Positions 23,735-34,658 of a stretch of 64,000 nucleotides of DNA are shown in pieces. Location: assembly GCA_025094145.1 (NCBI GenBank), contig JALLLS010000035.1, forward strand, positions 248,001-312,000, written 5' to 3'. The stretch's first letter is position 1. Each line of letters opens with the position of its first letter. The stretch is from Spinellus fusiger. Its lineage: Eukaryota > Mucoromycota > Mucoromycetes > Mucorales > Phycomycetaceae. The position numbers were made by a program, and so were the translations under genes. The notes below the pieces were generated by a model. It had not been told where the DNA came from, did no database searches, and saw only the letters and a list, made by a program, of their open reading frames with translations.

Positions 23735-24480
23735 CAGCCACACTCAATTGAGTTGAATAATTTTGAATATAAACATCAGGACGAAATATATAAGACATGT
23801 TCAACATCAAATAAAACACTTTACATATGATTTAGAAGCTTCACACTTAAGCATATCAAGTCTCAACATCTTTTATTATCGAAAAATAGAATAATAGTAC
23901 AGTTAATATTTTGTATGGCCTTCTTTGGCATCAATGACATCCTGGCATCTGTCTGTCATACTCTGAACCTATCGTTGTGCAAGTTCAATACCACCTTTCT
24001 ATATTGATAATAGATACCCTTCTTTCTTCAATACATATTTCCAAGGCGTATCAGACGTGTTCAATTGAGTTCAAGTCAGGGATTTGTGTAGGCTAGTAAT
24101 CAAAGAACCCTAATTTGATGTGTTTCTTTTCACCATCTAGCATAGGCCTCAGTATGACAGCTAGCACTCTTTTATTGTAACAGAAACTCGCTGTTGTTCT
24201 TTATGGTGCAATTCAATGAACCAAAGATGGAACTCACTAACTAAAACAATGATGTATTCGTCTTGGTTTACAGTGCCATCAACAACGACTAATGAGCCAA
24301 ATCTATTAGCCTAATAGCAACTCTAAAACATCACACCATTACCACCAAACTACATCGTTGGATCAATAGGATTATAACTATAAAGTGTTCTAAATATTTT
24401 AATGACACAGGCATCTCTATTGCTCTTTTTCATAATGTATGTTGACTCATCAGACTAAAGGATATTATTTTCAAACCTAT
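23735..24480 (-). mobile_element. Tc1-like element, family B, 5'-deleted relic
   Basis: The left end follows TA (23733-23734) with cagccacactcaattgag, matching the TIRs at 44444 and 50208. The next 700 bp align to the 3' halves of those copies, including the transposase C-terminus region (atcaatgacatcctggcatctgtc) on the minus strand. Homology fades after about 24480, and the N-terminal half and right TIR are gone. Confidence 0.7.
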
Positions 24481-27018
24481 TTTAATAGTGTCAAATAAGA
24501 TACCTAAAAATAGCCTTGGGTTTTTAACTGATAAAATGTAAATAATATTAGAGGACTATAGTATACTGTAAAAATAATATTATATTTCAGATAGTTTTTT
24601 ATTAATCTCTATTGAGATATATCAAGATTTATCACTTGTTTTTATTGTAGGAGGGAGAGTATTTAAGCTCAAACAAAAGGTTGAATTAATAAAGAAAAAC
24701 AATTCTGCTATAGTTTTTGTTCTCTATAATCTCATAAATAACTTACACGAATTGAAATATAAAAATCATATTAAAGATATAAAAAAAAAGTTGAATTACA
24801 CTCACTCTATTCTTTTATCACAGTATAAATAAAAATTTTTTGATATCAAACATTGAAATGAAAACTACTCCATAAAACCTTTTCCAAGATCAAAAGATTA
24901 TAATCTAGCTTGACATTTAGTCCTGTTTTATCAGTATATTTTGATCGGATAAATCTAAATCAAGAATATTCCTCCTTCTCTGTTGGGATATGGGAGTACA
25001 TATTAATAATATTCTTAACAGTGTTAAAATTTACTGAAAGCTGTCTGTCAAATATCTAATATAGAATCAGGCCCTTGATAGACACATATAAGGCTTTGGA
25101 ACAAGTTTTACTATAACAGCCTCTATCTCTACTTCTGTCTCACTGTTTTTTTTGTTTTTTGTTTTAATAGATGACACAAAAATCTATGGTTGTTCTTTAA
25201 CAGTAGAGAATAAAGAATTTACAGTACGTAAAAAGATATAGAAGAGGTAGTTTCACTCCATCACCGGTAGAGAATGCCACTGTGACATACTATGTGTTTG
25301 AGTTACCAGTATAGTTAATATGCACACCAAATTATAAATTTTAAATAGAGTCATAGGCTATTATTCTCATAATAGTAGTGTTATAACTTTCTTGATAGTT
25401 GCTCATAGATACTTACTAAAAATGATGTATAGAATAACAGTGAACAATGAATTCGATGTATTTAGACTAACCTCTGTTAACTATCTTTTTAAATAGATTA
25501 TCTTATTATATTATTGATATTTAATAAAGAAGAGTTATTCTATGTAAAGTAAAGACTAGTGGTAATTTATGTAAAATAAATAAGATACTTATTTACGATT
25601 ATTCTGTTAAGTCAGTACCACATAAAACCATAGAGGTCACATTTTAAAATGTGACCATGATTGAAACCTTTCTTTTTGTATCTGTAAAGAAAAAACCAAA
25701 GAGAACTCCCAGTGAATATATTTTCTGGAATTCAGGATTGAATCTAGATGAACTTTTAACCAATCAATAGTGTTTTAATCTTAGTTTATCATGACAAGGA
25801 CATAGTTTTTAATCCCAAGTTTGTTCAATCTAAAAATAAAATAAAACCTTTCTACTAAGCTCATTAATACCATTGGTTTAACATTAATCTTTCTCGTAAA
25901 ATAAAATATCTTAGTCAACTTTAACAATGCTTTTTTCAAACCTTTATATGTTTATGAATATTTTATTGAATATAAATTTATATTACCTCTTGAACTTATG
26001 ATGCTTTTTTTTATGCATATTAATGGATATATTCATTTAAGTACTTCATGGGTACTATAATTTGAATAAAGATTTGATATGCACTACATTTTTTATTTAA
26101 AGAAATGGATCATGTAACATCCCTCTCTATAGAGTTGCATTATTCTACTTTATATTCTTTACTACTGATAGTGTTAATAACAGTACTACTACTACTACTA
26201 CTAAAGAAGTATGCACTTTTATAAAAAAGTTATCATAAAAAACAAGCTTTAATAAAGAGAGGCTTATTATATCAATAATAAACTGATATAAAGTATTTAT
26301 CAAAAATAGGAATAGTAATCATAGACTTGGTGGAAGCTATGTTCAAATTTTAACATCCTGAAATGGATTTCTTGTTCATTAGTACTTAATAAGAACATAT
26401 GTATGAAATAAAATCAAAATGATGTATGCATGTATTCAAAATTGAAATAATGATTGACAGATAAAATGTAACTCAATCAGAACTATAGTACACAACCATC
26501 ATGTTTTAATAACAACCCTTTTATGAAGACTATAGCTAATTATTTAAAAGAAATTCAAGATGTTTACAAGGAATAAACACTAAAAACATTTATCAGACAA
26601 ATAGCTGGGGTTTGAATGAACTAAATAGACGTCTAAAGCTACTTATCTTATATTCTGTGATGCTCATTCTACATCATCAATCTGTCAAGAATGTCATTGG
26701 CACGATATTTCCAAATATTTCATTTGTTTACTTTTGTTAAAATTCAAGCTGGATCCAATTTTCCCATTTTTCACTCTAATACTGACGAAACTTTATTAAT
26801 GTATAGGCACACACGTTTTTAACATTCTATATATCTTTACAAAAGCATTGATTGGCTCTAATTATCTATAAAATATACATGGGGCTGTGAGTTATGACTG
26901 ATCTTTCTTTTGATCCATTATATTCACTCGACTCTTATATATATATATATCTTTCTATTCTACCTATCCTTGTTTAACTAACCTTTGCTACTTTTAAGAG
27001 AGAAGTTATTTCATCATA
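24481..27018. other. Gene-poor spacer
   Basis: About 2.5 kb of AT-rich DNA with no supported gene. It holds a perfect 22-bp palindrome at 25635-25656 and an ACT microsatellite near 26195-26212. A TATA-rich run at 26935-26950 may belong to the promoter of the next gene. Confidence 0.55.
25635..25656. repeat. Perfect 22-bp palindrome
   Basis: ggtcacatttt followed directly by its reverse complement. The half-site GGTCA is shaped like a dimeric DNA-binding site, but no adjacent gene makes a regulatory role likely. Confidence 0.6.
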
Positions 27019-28617
27019 ATGAACTCATCATATCAGACATATCTTTACTCTAGTATCCTTGATTCTAAGTCTGATATCTTATGTACAACCTCGAAGCCCA
27101 GTTATTATAATTTGAAACCTTTTACAATGCCACCATTCAACAATAACAGCATACCCACCAATATTAATGGATATCCACAAACCAGTTTTTATAATATGTG
27201 TCAATACTTTGACAACCTTTTAAGCAATTTGAATGAAAGCAATGATGGAGCAGGTATCTAAACATATTTTTTCATATCCTTTTATCCTTTTATAGAATTA
27301 GGCTTATTTATAAGAATGTACAAAAAGAAACTTAGTGAATCCATTTTTTTTATATTAATTATTTCGAAAACTATTATTTAGATATTAAGCTAAACATAGC
27401 AAATACTACAAACAACTATGTTTTGAACAGTCATAATTCTGAAATTAACTTATATAAACCTCTGTCAACCGATCTTTTAAAAAAGGATAAGCACTCAAAT
27501 ATTAAGGTAATCTCTTTTTTTATATTATTATTATTAAAAAGAAAGATTAAAGCTAGTATCTATACGGAAAATTAGTGGAGCATTATAACATCAGTATCTA
27601 CTTTTCTTCACATAGAATAATTATGCATATCCCACGCTTATCACAAATAATCAGATAAGAAATGATATTCTAAAAGAAATATCTACAATTGTTAAACCTT
27701 CAAATACGACCCATAGTGAATATCCCTATTCTGCTGATTATTTACTGCAGAAACACGATAATGATCAAGCAAAAAACCTCACTAAACCAAATCCCGGTGA
27801 AGAGTCTATCAGATCACCTCATGTCAATGAATCAAACACATCTCTCTTCAGTCTTAGTTCTTCAAAATATTCACCACAGAGCCATCAATGGAGTCCTATC
27901 AATGATATCAGTCTTCAAAACACAAGTTCTATAGCAAATGTACATAATCTTTCTGTTTCTGTCAGCTCCCCTGAACTATTGATGAGCAGTAGACTGTTCA
28001 ACGCATTTCGAGAAGACTGCTGTTGTGATTCAGACTTTGCATCCAGCTACTGCAAATCTTCTTCTCATGTCAATCCTTCAGATGAACCACTATTCATCAA
28101 CACCACCAAGGTATCAGCTTTTACAGGTCCAGACAGTGAGATTTTTTCTACCAGTATCTCAACAGCATCCTTTGTTGCTAAGATTTATGACCCTTTTCAT
28201 GGAGAATCAACTGAACCATTATTATTTAACAGTCCTTCAGCAACCCATGTCTTTCCTAACACCCTTGTTACCCCATTCTTTGAAAACCTACCCATGATTC
28301 CTCTCGCTACAGAGTCTTCTAGCTCTGTTCAATCTGTTGATCGTGTTTCTAACCATAAGGACATAAGAATACATTCAAATAATACACCAGAACGTATACC
28401 ACTCCTCAAAAAGTTTAAAAGAAGTGGAGGCGCCTTTATTGGAACCGAAAACAGTGCATCCACAAATTCCCATAAGAAGCTTTGTCGAAACAAGTTCAGG
28501 CCCTCAAGAGATCTGCACAAGATGACAACATCTGCTATTCCAAGCCCTAGATTGTGGATAAAGATAAAACTACCAAAGAATAAACTCTTTCCAGGAACCA
28601 ATATGGAGTATTATTAG
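27019..28617 (+). CDS. Ser/Asn-rich protein of unknown function
   Basis: Not recognised. Exons 27019-27253, 27382-27506 and 27616-28617 join in phase to 453 aa, and the frame stays open across all three, which supports the model. The sequence is rich in Ser, Asn, Thr and Pro with no membrane segment or signal peptide, so it is probably largely disordered. There is a Cys-rich patch (DCCCDSDFASSYC) near the middle. A basic C-terminal region (LLKKFKRSGG, then KKLCRNKFRPSRD) could be a nuclear signal, and the end (RLWIKIKLPKNKLFP) looks like a short conserved tail. A nuclear or regulatory protein is possible but not shown. Confidence 0.65.
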
Positions 28618-29006
28618 TCTGCCTCTAAGAGAACATGTAGAATGTTCAAATGTATCAACTTTTTATTCTTTCTTTCATTTATTATTATTTATTATTGTAT
28701 TCAAATAGTCTATAAAAATAGTGATCTATCCTTTTTGTTGTTGTTGTTTCTCACCTGTCAACAAAATAGCAATGGATTAACTATTTGATAGGGTCATCTC
28801 ATAGACTCTTCTAATAAATTCAGTGACGAAAAAGTAGACTCAATAGCGATTTATTCCCATTATCCTAATCCACAAAGTCAACTCAAAAAACACCACCTTA
28901 TGTAAAAAAAAATAAAAAAAATAAAAAAAATAAAAAACTTAGTCAGCACGGGCTTTTATTTGTTAGGTCATGCTCTCATGTTGAATAGAAGTATAAAACT
29001 ATATTT

Positions 29007-30408
29007 TTACAATATAGCCTTTGCAGTAATTTTCTGTTTGAAGCCATTAAGTTTTATGCCAGTAACAATAAGAACTCACCTCACTACAATAGGGGCACTG
29101 ACCAAATAACACATTGAAGCTTCGTGTAGAATTTGGATTGGAGCGTAACCACTAAAAAAATATTAAAGTAAATCAAACAAGACTAATACTGTACAGAAAG
29201 AGAAAACCTACTTCATATAGGCAAGTAGGATGGAATCCTCGATTGCATAAATCATTAACACAAATAGTATCGGGAGTTTCTTGCACTGTATGATCTAGTT
29301 TATAGGCATAACAGATCCCGCACTCAACATCCTCTCCTTGGCCCTGTTCCTTTTGCACCTGATCTATTAATACATCTGATAAGATACATTTCAGGTTTTT
29401 CCATGGAGTATCTTCATTGCACCACGATGATGTTGCCTTTTGCCATTGAGACCAAAGATGGGTCGTGCGTTTCTCTGCACCAAAGAACCGTACACGCGGT
29501 AAATAGCGAGGGGTGTCTGGTTGGATTTCAATATGGACAGAGCAGTGATGAGTAAGTGCAATGCGGCGCCATGTATCAACACCACGAGGATGGTCTGGAT
29601 CAAGTATTTGGCCATAAGTATCTATTTCATCCATGCAGTTAAAATAGTCCTGGTATTGATGGATGAGAGAGTGTATATGGTGTATATGATCAGTCAATGA
29701 AGTAGTGGTTAAGGCAGAAGGTGGCTGCGGTAGGTCTACTTTAATAAGGGGAGCACTAAGAGGATAGTCTGCTGGAATAGAAGCCTCTATCTCATAGGTA
29801 CGCTCAGATGTGTCTCTTATCATAGCAGCTATTATTACAAAGTACTTTATCTTATCTACCTTTTTTTTTCTCTTTTCACTTTTTACCTGTATTCAAAAGT
29901 GATGTGTTCCATAGTATCCCCCATGTTCTTTACAGTACCAAATCCTAGTTTATCGATCTCATTGAAGAGAGTGGTGTATCTCTCAGCTGATATATGTGCT
30001 GGTGAAGGATATGTAGAGCATGTCTCCTACCCTTACAGTTAAGTCATTGTCTCCAGCACCCTTCTTACCAATATCTCTTTAAGGTCTGTCAACAAGACAC
30101 TGATATCTTCACAACGCCCTATTCTCTTTTGAAGCAGCTCTTCTTTACCCAATAATAGCTTCTGAAGAGCAGGCTCCCCATACACTGCTAGCGGAAGTTT
30201 ATGCGTAGGATCTGACAAATGAACCTCAATACTATAGTCTATAGACTTTATTGTTTTAATGAATAAGCACTGTGCGTATATATGTTCCTTCTATCATCAC
30301 ACTTTTCTCTATTACATGAACAGATAAAAATCCTCTATACGTCTGACCATCACTGTCGGCAGGTGCAATCAGTGGAAAGGCCATGAGCTTGATGAGTGTT
30401 CCTGACAT
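29007..30408 (-). CDS. FANCL: FANCL, E3 ubiquitin ligase of the Fanconi anaemia pathway
   Basis: Monoubiquitinates FANCD2-FANCI with its E2 (UBE2T in animals) during DNA interstrand-crosslink repair (family knowledge). Six exons in phase: 30408-30316, 30245-30069, 30026-29887, 29815-29212, 29151-29080 and 29033-29007, giving 370 aa, close to the usual 375. The N-terminal part fits the ELF/UBC-RWD region (E-A-S-I-P-A-D-Y-P-L motif, with the PLIKVDLP segment). The C-terminal RING/PHD begins ECGICYAYKL (C302, C305) and continues CVNDLCNRGFHPTCLYEWLR to FNVLFGQCPYCSE. The last exon adds only KITAKAIL. The third exon joins the fourth at an AAG acceptor. It shares a 109-bp divergent promoter region with the SANT-domain gene. 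Confidence 0.92.
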
Positions 30409-30517
30409 GTCTGTTCATTTTAATTGTGACTTTTTATTTATAAAATAGATTAGATAAAAAAAAAAGATTAAGTCTTTTCTTTTCTCGTTTCTCGTTTCTT
30501 CTTCACTCACCTTTCTC
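30409..30517. promoter_or_regulatory. Short divergent intergenic region between FANCL and a SANT-domain gene
   Basis: Only 109 bp separate the two start codons, so both core promoters and 5' UTRs must be packed here or overlap. It contains an A/T run and a CTCGTTT repeat. No binding site can be named with confidence. Confidence 0.55.
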
Positions 30518-31594
30518 ATGTCTGCCAAACCACGTAGCATGACAGCCGGAGCACGCAATGTGCTTCGGTCTAATGACTCTGCTAGTTTATGGAACTGTAC
30601 CTTGTCGCCAGGTAACACTCGGTGCGAATGACATTACAGAACTCCTTGTCAATAGGGTGGACAGAAGAAGAATCGGAGCTGCTGAGGAATGCATTGATGA
30701 AATTTGGTATTGGTAATTGGGCCAAGATTATTGAAAGCGGCTGTTTGCCTGGAAAAACCAATGCTCAAATGAATCTTCAGCTTCAGCGGTTGTTGGGACA
30801 GCAGAGTACAGCAGGTAGTTTTTCTGTGTGTGTGTGTATGAGGAAAACAACAATAAGAAACAGTGTTAATATAAACAGAGTTCGCTGGTCTTCATATTGA
30901 CCCGAAAATGGTGGGAGAAAAAAACTCAAAGATTCAGGGACCCCATATTAAGCGCAAGAACAATTGCATTGTGAATACAGGCGGTAAATATCTTCTACAA
31001 GATATAATGGCTTAATAGTTTAGGCAAATTGACCAGAGAAGAGCTGAAAGAGAGATTGTTAAAGAATAAAGAGATGTAAGTGTGTTTATTGATTGCAAGA
31101 AAATAGACTTATCAAATATTTCTAGGTACGATCTACCAGCATCAGAGTGGTCCGAAATTGAATTACCCAGAATTGAAGATGTAAGCTACATGTGGAAACA
31201 AAAAGCTAATGTTATGGAAAGCCCCTGGTTCTTCTAGAGGCAAAAAAGGCAGAGATGCAACGATTGAATTTAGAACTGGAAAAGGTTCAAGCAAAGATAA
31301 AGAAAATGAAAGAAGCCCATCCTGATCGCATGGAAAAACTAAAGGTAAAGGAAGAGAAAGAGGTATATATCAAGAGAGAAAACTAATTGCGTGCAGTCTG
31401 AAGTGGCTCGTTCTCCCTCACCCGCCACACCTTCTGCTGATGAAGATGATGAAGTAATGCCAAATGTCATAAACACAGATGAGGACCTTGCTATTGCTAT
31501 TGCTCTTCAACAAGAAGAGGACGAACCCTATTCTGATGAAGACGACCATCCTATTAAAAAGCGAAAGACTACAAGAAAAAGCAAAAGATCTTAA
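30518..31594 (+). CDS. SANT/Myb-domain protein with UIM-like C-terminal motif
   Basis: Seven exons in phase: 30518-30611, 30656-30814, 30879-30983, 31024-31075, 31126-31180, 31240-31344 and 31397-31594, giving 255 aa. The first intron is 44 nt; splicing it yields LSPGWTEEESELLRNALMKFG. The SANT/Myb repeat at about residues 30-80 has the three Trp-type positions (GWTEEE, IGNWAKII, then a hydrophobic third). A Lys/Glu coiled-coil-like helix lies at about 155-185. The acidic C-terminus has EDLAIAIALQQEE, similar to a ubiquitin-interacting motif, and ends in a basic stretch (KKRKTTRKSKRS), a likely nuclear signal. A chromatin or ubiquitin-related role is inferred only. It is convergent with the YTP1-like gene, 52 bp apart. 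Confidence 0.78.
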
Positions 31595-31646
31595 TTCTGT
31601 GTATATAAATAATAGTAATACTTGAAAACATCCTTATTTTTGTTTT

Positions 31647-33186
31647 CTAGAAATGTCCATTCACAGATGTCTTTAATGGAACGGCATCATTCTCATAATC
31701 ATCCTCATCATCTTCCAGAAAGGTAGAATCCGATCCTTGTAAATAAGCTTCCTCTTGTGGTCTGACCTGTGAATAACTATCTCCTGCCATTAAAGGTGTA
31801 TAGCCTGTCAACTTCTCCCACATAGTAATCAAGAGAACAGCTGTCAAAAACACAACAAAGCCAAAAGATAACAGAATATTACAATATGAGCTTATATCCA
31901 CATCGATAACCAACAAGTAGCCCAATTGTTCTTCTGTTGATCCCATAAACATGACTCCAGCCAGAGTAAGCATCTACTAGGTTAGACATTACAGTGATTA
32001 GAAATGTCCTACCAGTGATGGGAGATACTGCCATGGAGAAACAGAAAAATCACCCTCTTTCCATACAAAACAAATCTCGATAATTCTACTAAGGCCTCCT
32101 GCCATCAATAAATAGCCAAAGTAAGAATGAATGGCCCCGCTGTTAGGAACATGCTGTGCATGTCCTTGAAATGCTGCTGCTGTCAGCATAATAAGAATAG
32201 CAGGAATGATAGATCTTTTTCCATTTCTGCTCAAGATAATGCCAGCTAGACCCGCCATCCACCAGATAATACCCATTGAGGTGTGTTGGTAATCACCATG
32301 ATTCCATGCAGTTCCCCATCTATACTGCTGTTAGAATAATTATTTTTTGCTTGTCTTTTATTTATTTACCTGTGCTCTGTAAATGTATTGACAATTCCCC
32401 ACAACATAATGACCCAGCTGTCATACCACTCCTGGCTCTTTTTTCTGCGTAACAGCCAGGGAGCACCTACTCTGAGGGAAAGCAAGAGCAAAATACCATA
32501 GGCCATAAAAGAAGACCCCATAATAAAATGAGCTAGACATTGGCCTGTGTGGTCTATAATAACAAGTTCATAATAGTATAGTTTTACTTAATTTACCTGC
32601 ATAGCAGAATCCAAGAATCGCAATGACACCTAGTACAATCTGAACATAGCCAATGACGGGAATCATAGCCCCCAGACCTTTATGGAGTTTGACAAAGAAA
32701 GGTCGAATGTATCCCAAAATACCACGTTCAATATGCAGTTTAAGATAAACCCCCATGCCAAGTTGTATGGTCACAGCAGCGATAATAATATCGGCAAACC
32801 ATCTATGAGCAACGTGGGGCTCCTAGTATATTGATAAATAAGCAATATATTGGTAATACAGTTATTGTGAATTACATAATTGCGACCATTGTGAGCATGG
32901 GCTAAAAAATAGCCTATCACCATAAATGCTGTTCCAAGTATCTGTACAGGGACATGCCATCTGTTTTTTGCTAGACCGAGCACCATACCAAGAGGATAAA
33001 GAATACCAAAGGCTATTGAGAGTGAATATCCTATTGAATTAAACTCACTGTACCCGCTACCATGAACACAATGTGCAATGTCATTATTGTTCCAATAGGC
33101 TCGCTTGTAGTGGCATATTCAGCAAATAAGGATGGGTCAAGGTTGTGGCTATGCCCATGCCCATGTTCATGCTCATGTTCATCCAT
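31647..33186 (-). CDS. YTP1: YTP1-like multi-pass membrane protein
   Basis: Six exons in phase: 33186-33054, 33012-32876, 32822-32597, 32544-32370, 32319-32013 and 31973-31647, giving 434 aa. The N-terminus is His/Glu-rich (MDEHEHEHGHGHSH), a possible metal-binding tail. It is followed by the DUF2427-type region (ILYPLGMVLGLAKNRWHVPVQ) and by the Ytp1 C-terminal domain (TAWNHGDYQHTSMGIIWW). About ten hydrophobic segments are present, as in fungal Ytp1 proteins; the cytochrome-b561-like layout of spaced His residues is visible. The molecular function of Ytp1 is unknown. The C-terminus is acidic (FLEDDEDDYENDA). The first intron is only 41 nt and was chosen because other joins break frame. Confidence 0.85.
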
Positions 33187-33320
33187 AATAAAGCTTAAGA
33201 GAGATGCTGTGTGACTGGTATTAAGATAATATCCTAATAGAGAAAAAACAAGAGTGACAGGCGGAGATATGAATCAAGAGCAGAGTGACACTTGTGTGTC
33301 ATACAGATATCCACACATAT

Positions 33321-34656
33321 AGTGGAGGAACAAAAAAATTGGCAATTTAAAAAAAAAAATCGATTTATTTCATATCATCAATAAAGTGTTTTTCCTCTAT
33401 CAAAAGGAATACAACGTATTTTCTACTGTAATAAAGCCCATACTATGTTTTAAAAAAGGCTCTAGAATACTTATATGTAATTTATTTTTACATTTACTTA
33501 TAAAAAATCATTACAAATATGGATTTAGTAATGGGTACTCCTACCCTTGTTCTTGATGACTTTTTGCATTCGTGCTGGCATTGTCTCAATCAAAGGACTC
33601 CATGTTTTTGGCTCAAAGGATTCCCAAGTTTCTTGAATTATGGTTTTGAGATAGTCCATCTTGAAAGAACCGTTGCATCTCTCCTGGACCTTGTCTTTCA
33701 TCTGCATCCAAAGGTTTTCAATGGGGTTCAGATCGGGTGATTAAGAAGGCCACTCCAAACTATCAATTCCTCTCTCCATTTTCCAATCACTTGCTACAAT
33801 ACTTTTGTGAATGGTTGCTTTATCTTCCACCAATATCAAGTGGCACTCTAGACCACAGAAACGTAGTAATGACTCTTCATAGACTTTCTTGACAAAATCA
33901 ACAGCCTTTTGTTTATCCTTCTCAAGCATCACTAGTTTCGACTTCTCACCATGACGAATAGCACCCCAGACCATAACTGAGGATCTTCCACTCTTGAATG
34001 TGGGAGAAAGACAATATTTTTTGTAAGCCTCTCCATCCTTACGCTAAACGTGAACCACTCGACTGTTCTTGCCAATTTCGAAACTAGTTTTATCAGTCCA
34101 TATAACCTCTTTCCACATAGCAATGGTCCAGTGGAGATGTTCTTTGGCAAACCTGAGTCTTCTTTCTTGATGTGTTTCATTCCAGAAAAGGTTTCTTTGT
34201 TGATACTCGGCTAAATATACCCTCTTTATACAGTACACGTCTAACAGTGTGCTTGCTGTATTCTTCGGGTATTGCTGTAACTATCTCAAAGTCATTTGTC
34301 TATTCTTGCCAACAACTTTCAAAATATGTCGTATTCTTCTTTCATTGAATATTTTGGGTCTTCCCGAACCTCTTTTGCATTTGGTGGTTCTTCTTGTCTT
34401 TTGTTGATTTAAAACATTGTAGATTGTTTGCAACTTTACTCAAGTTCTTTCAGCTATTTCTTTTACTTTCATATTTACTTTTCGAAAATTAACAATAGTA
34501 GGTTTTTGATCGTCTGTTAGTTGCATTATAAATTAAATATGGATATACTTTTATTAAGAATAAAGGAAGACTGCTACAAGTGTCTCTTATGTAAGATATG
34601 AAATGTATCTGATTTCTATATAAAAAAAAATATGCCAATTATTTTGTTTCCAACTG
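33321..34656 (-). mobile_element. Tc1-like element, family C, complete but inactivated
   Basis: TIRs tagtggaggaacaaaaaaat (left) and, reversed, cagttggaaacaaaataatt (right) lie next to TA on both sides (33319-33320 and 34657-34658). Minus-strand transposase pieces follow in order: N-terminal HTH (near 34490), GSGRPKIFNERR, TDKTSFEIGKNSR, MVWGAIRHG, ILVEDKATIH and SPDLNPIENLW. Several stops and frameshifts separate them, so it is not autonomous. Confidence 0.85.
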
Positions 34657-34658
34657 TA

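Noticed and set aside
30622..30900. SANT gene starting at the GTG/ATG near 30622-30628
   Set aside because: A 44-nt intron (30612-30655) joins an upstream ATG exon in phase and gives a better domain start.
31998..32986. Four separate small membrane proteins on the minus strand
   Set aside because: They are consecutive exons of one YTP1-like gene.
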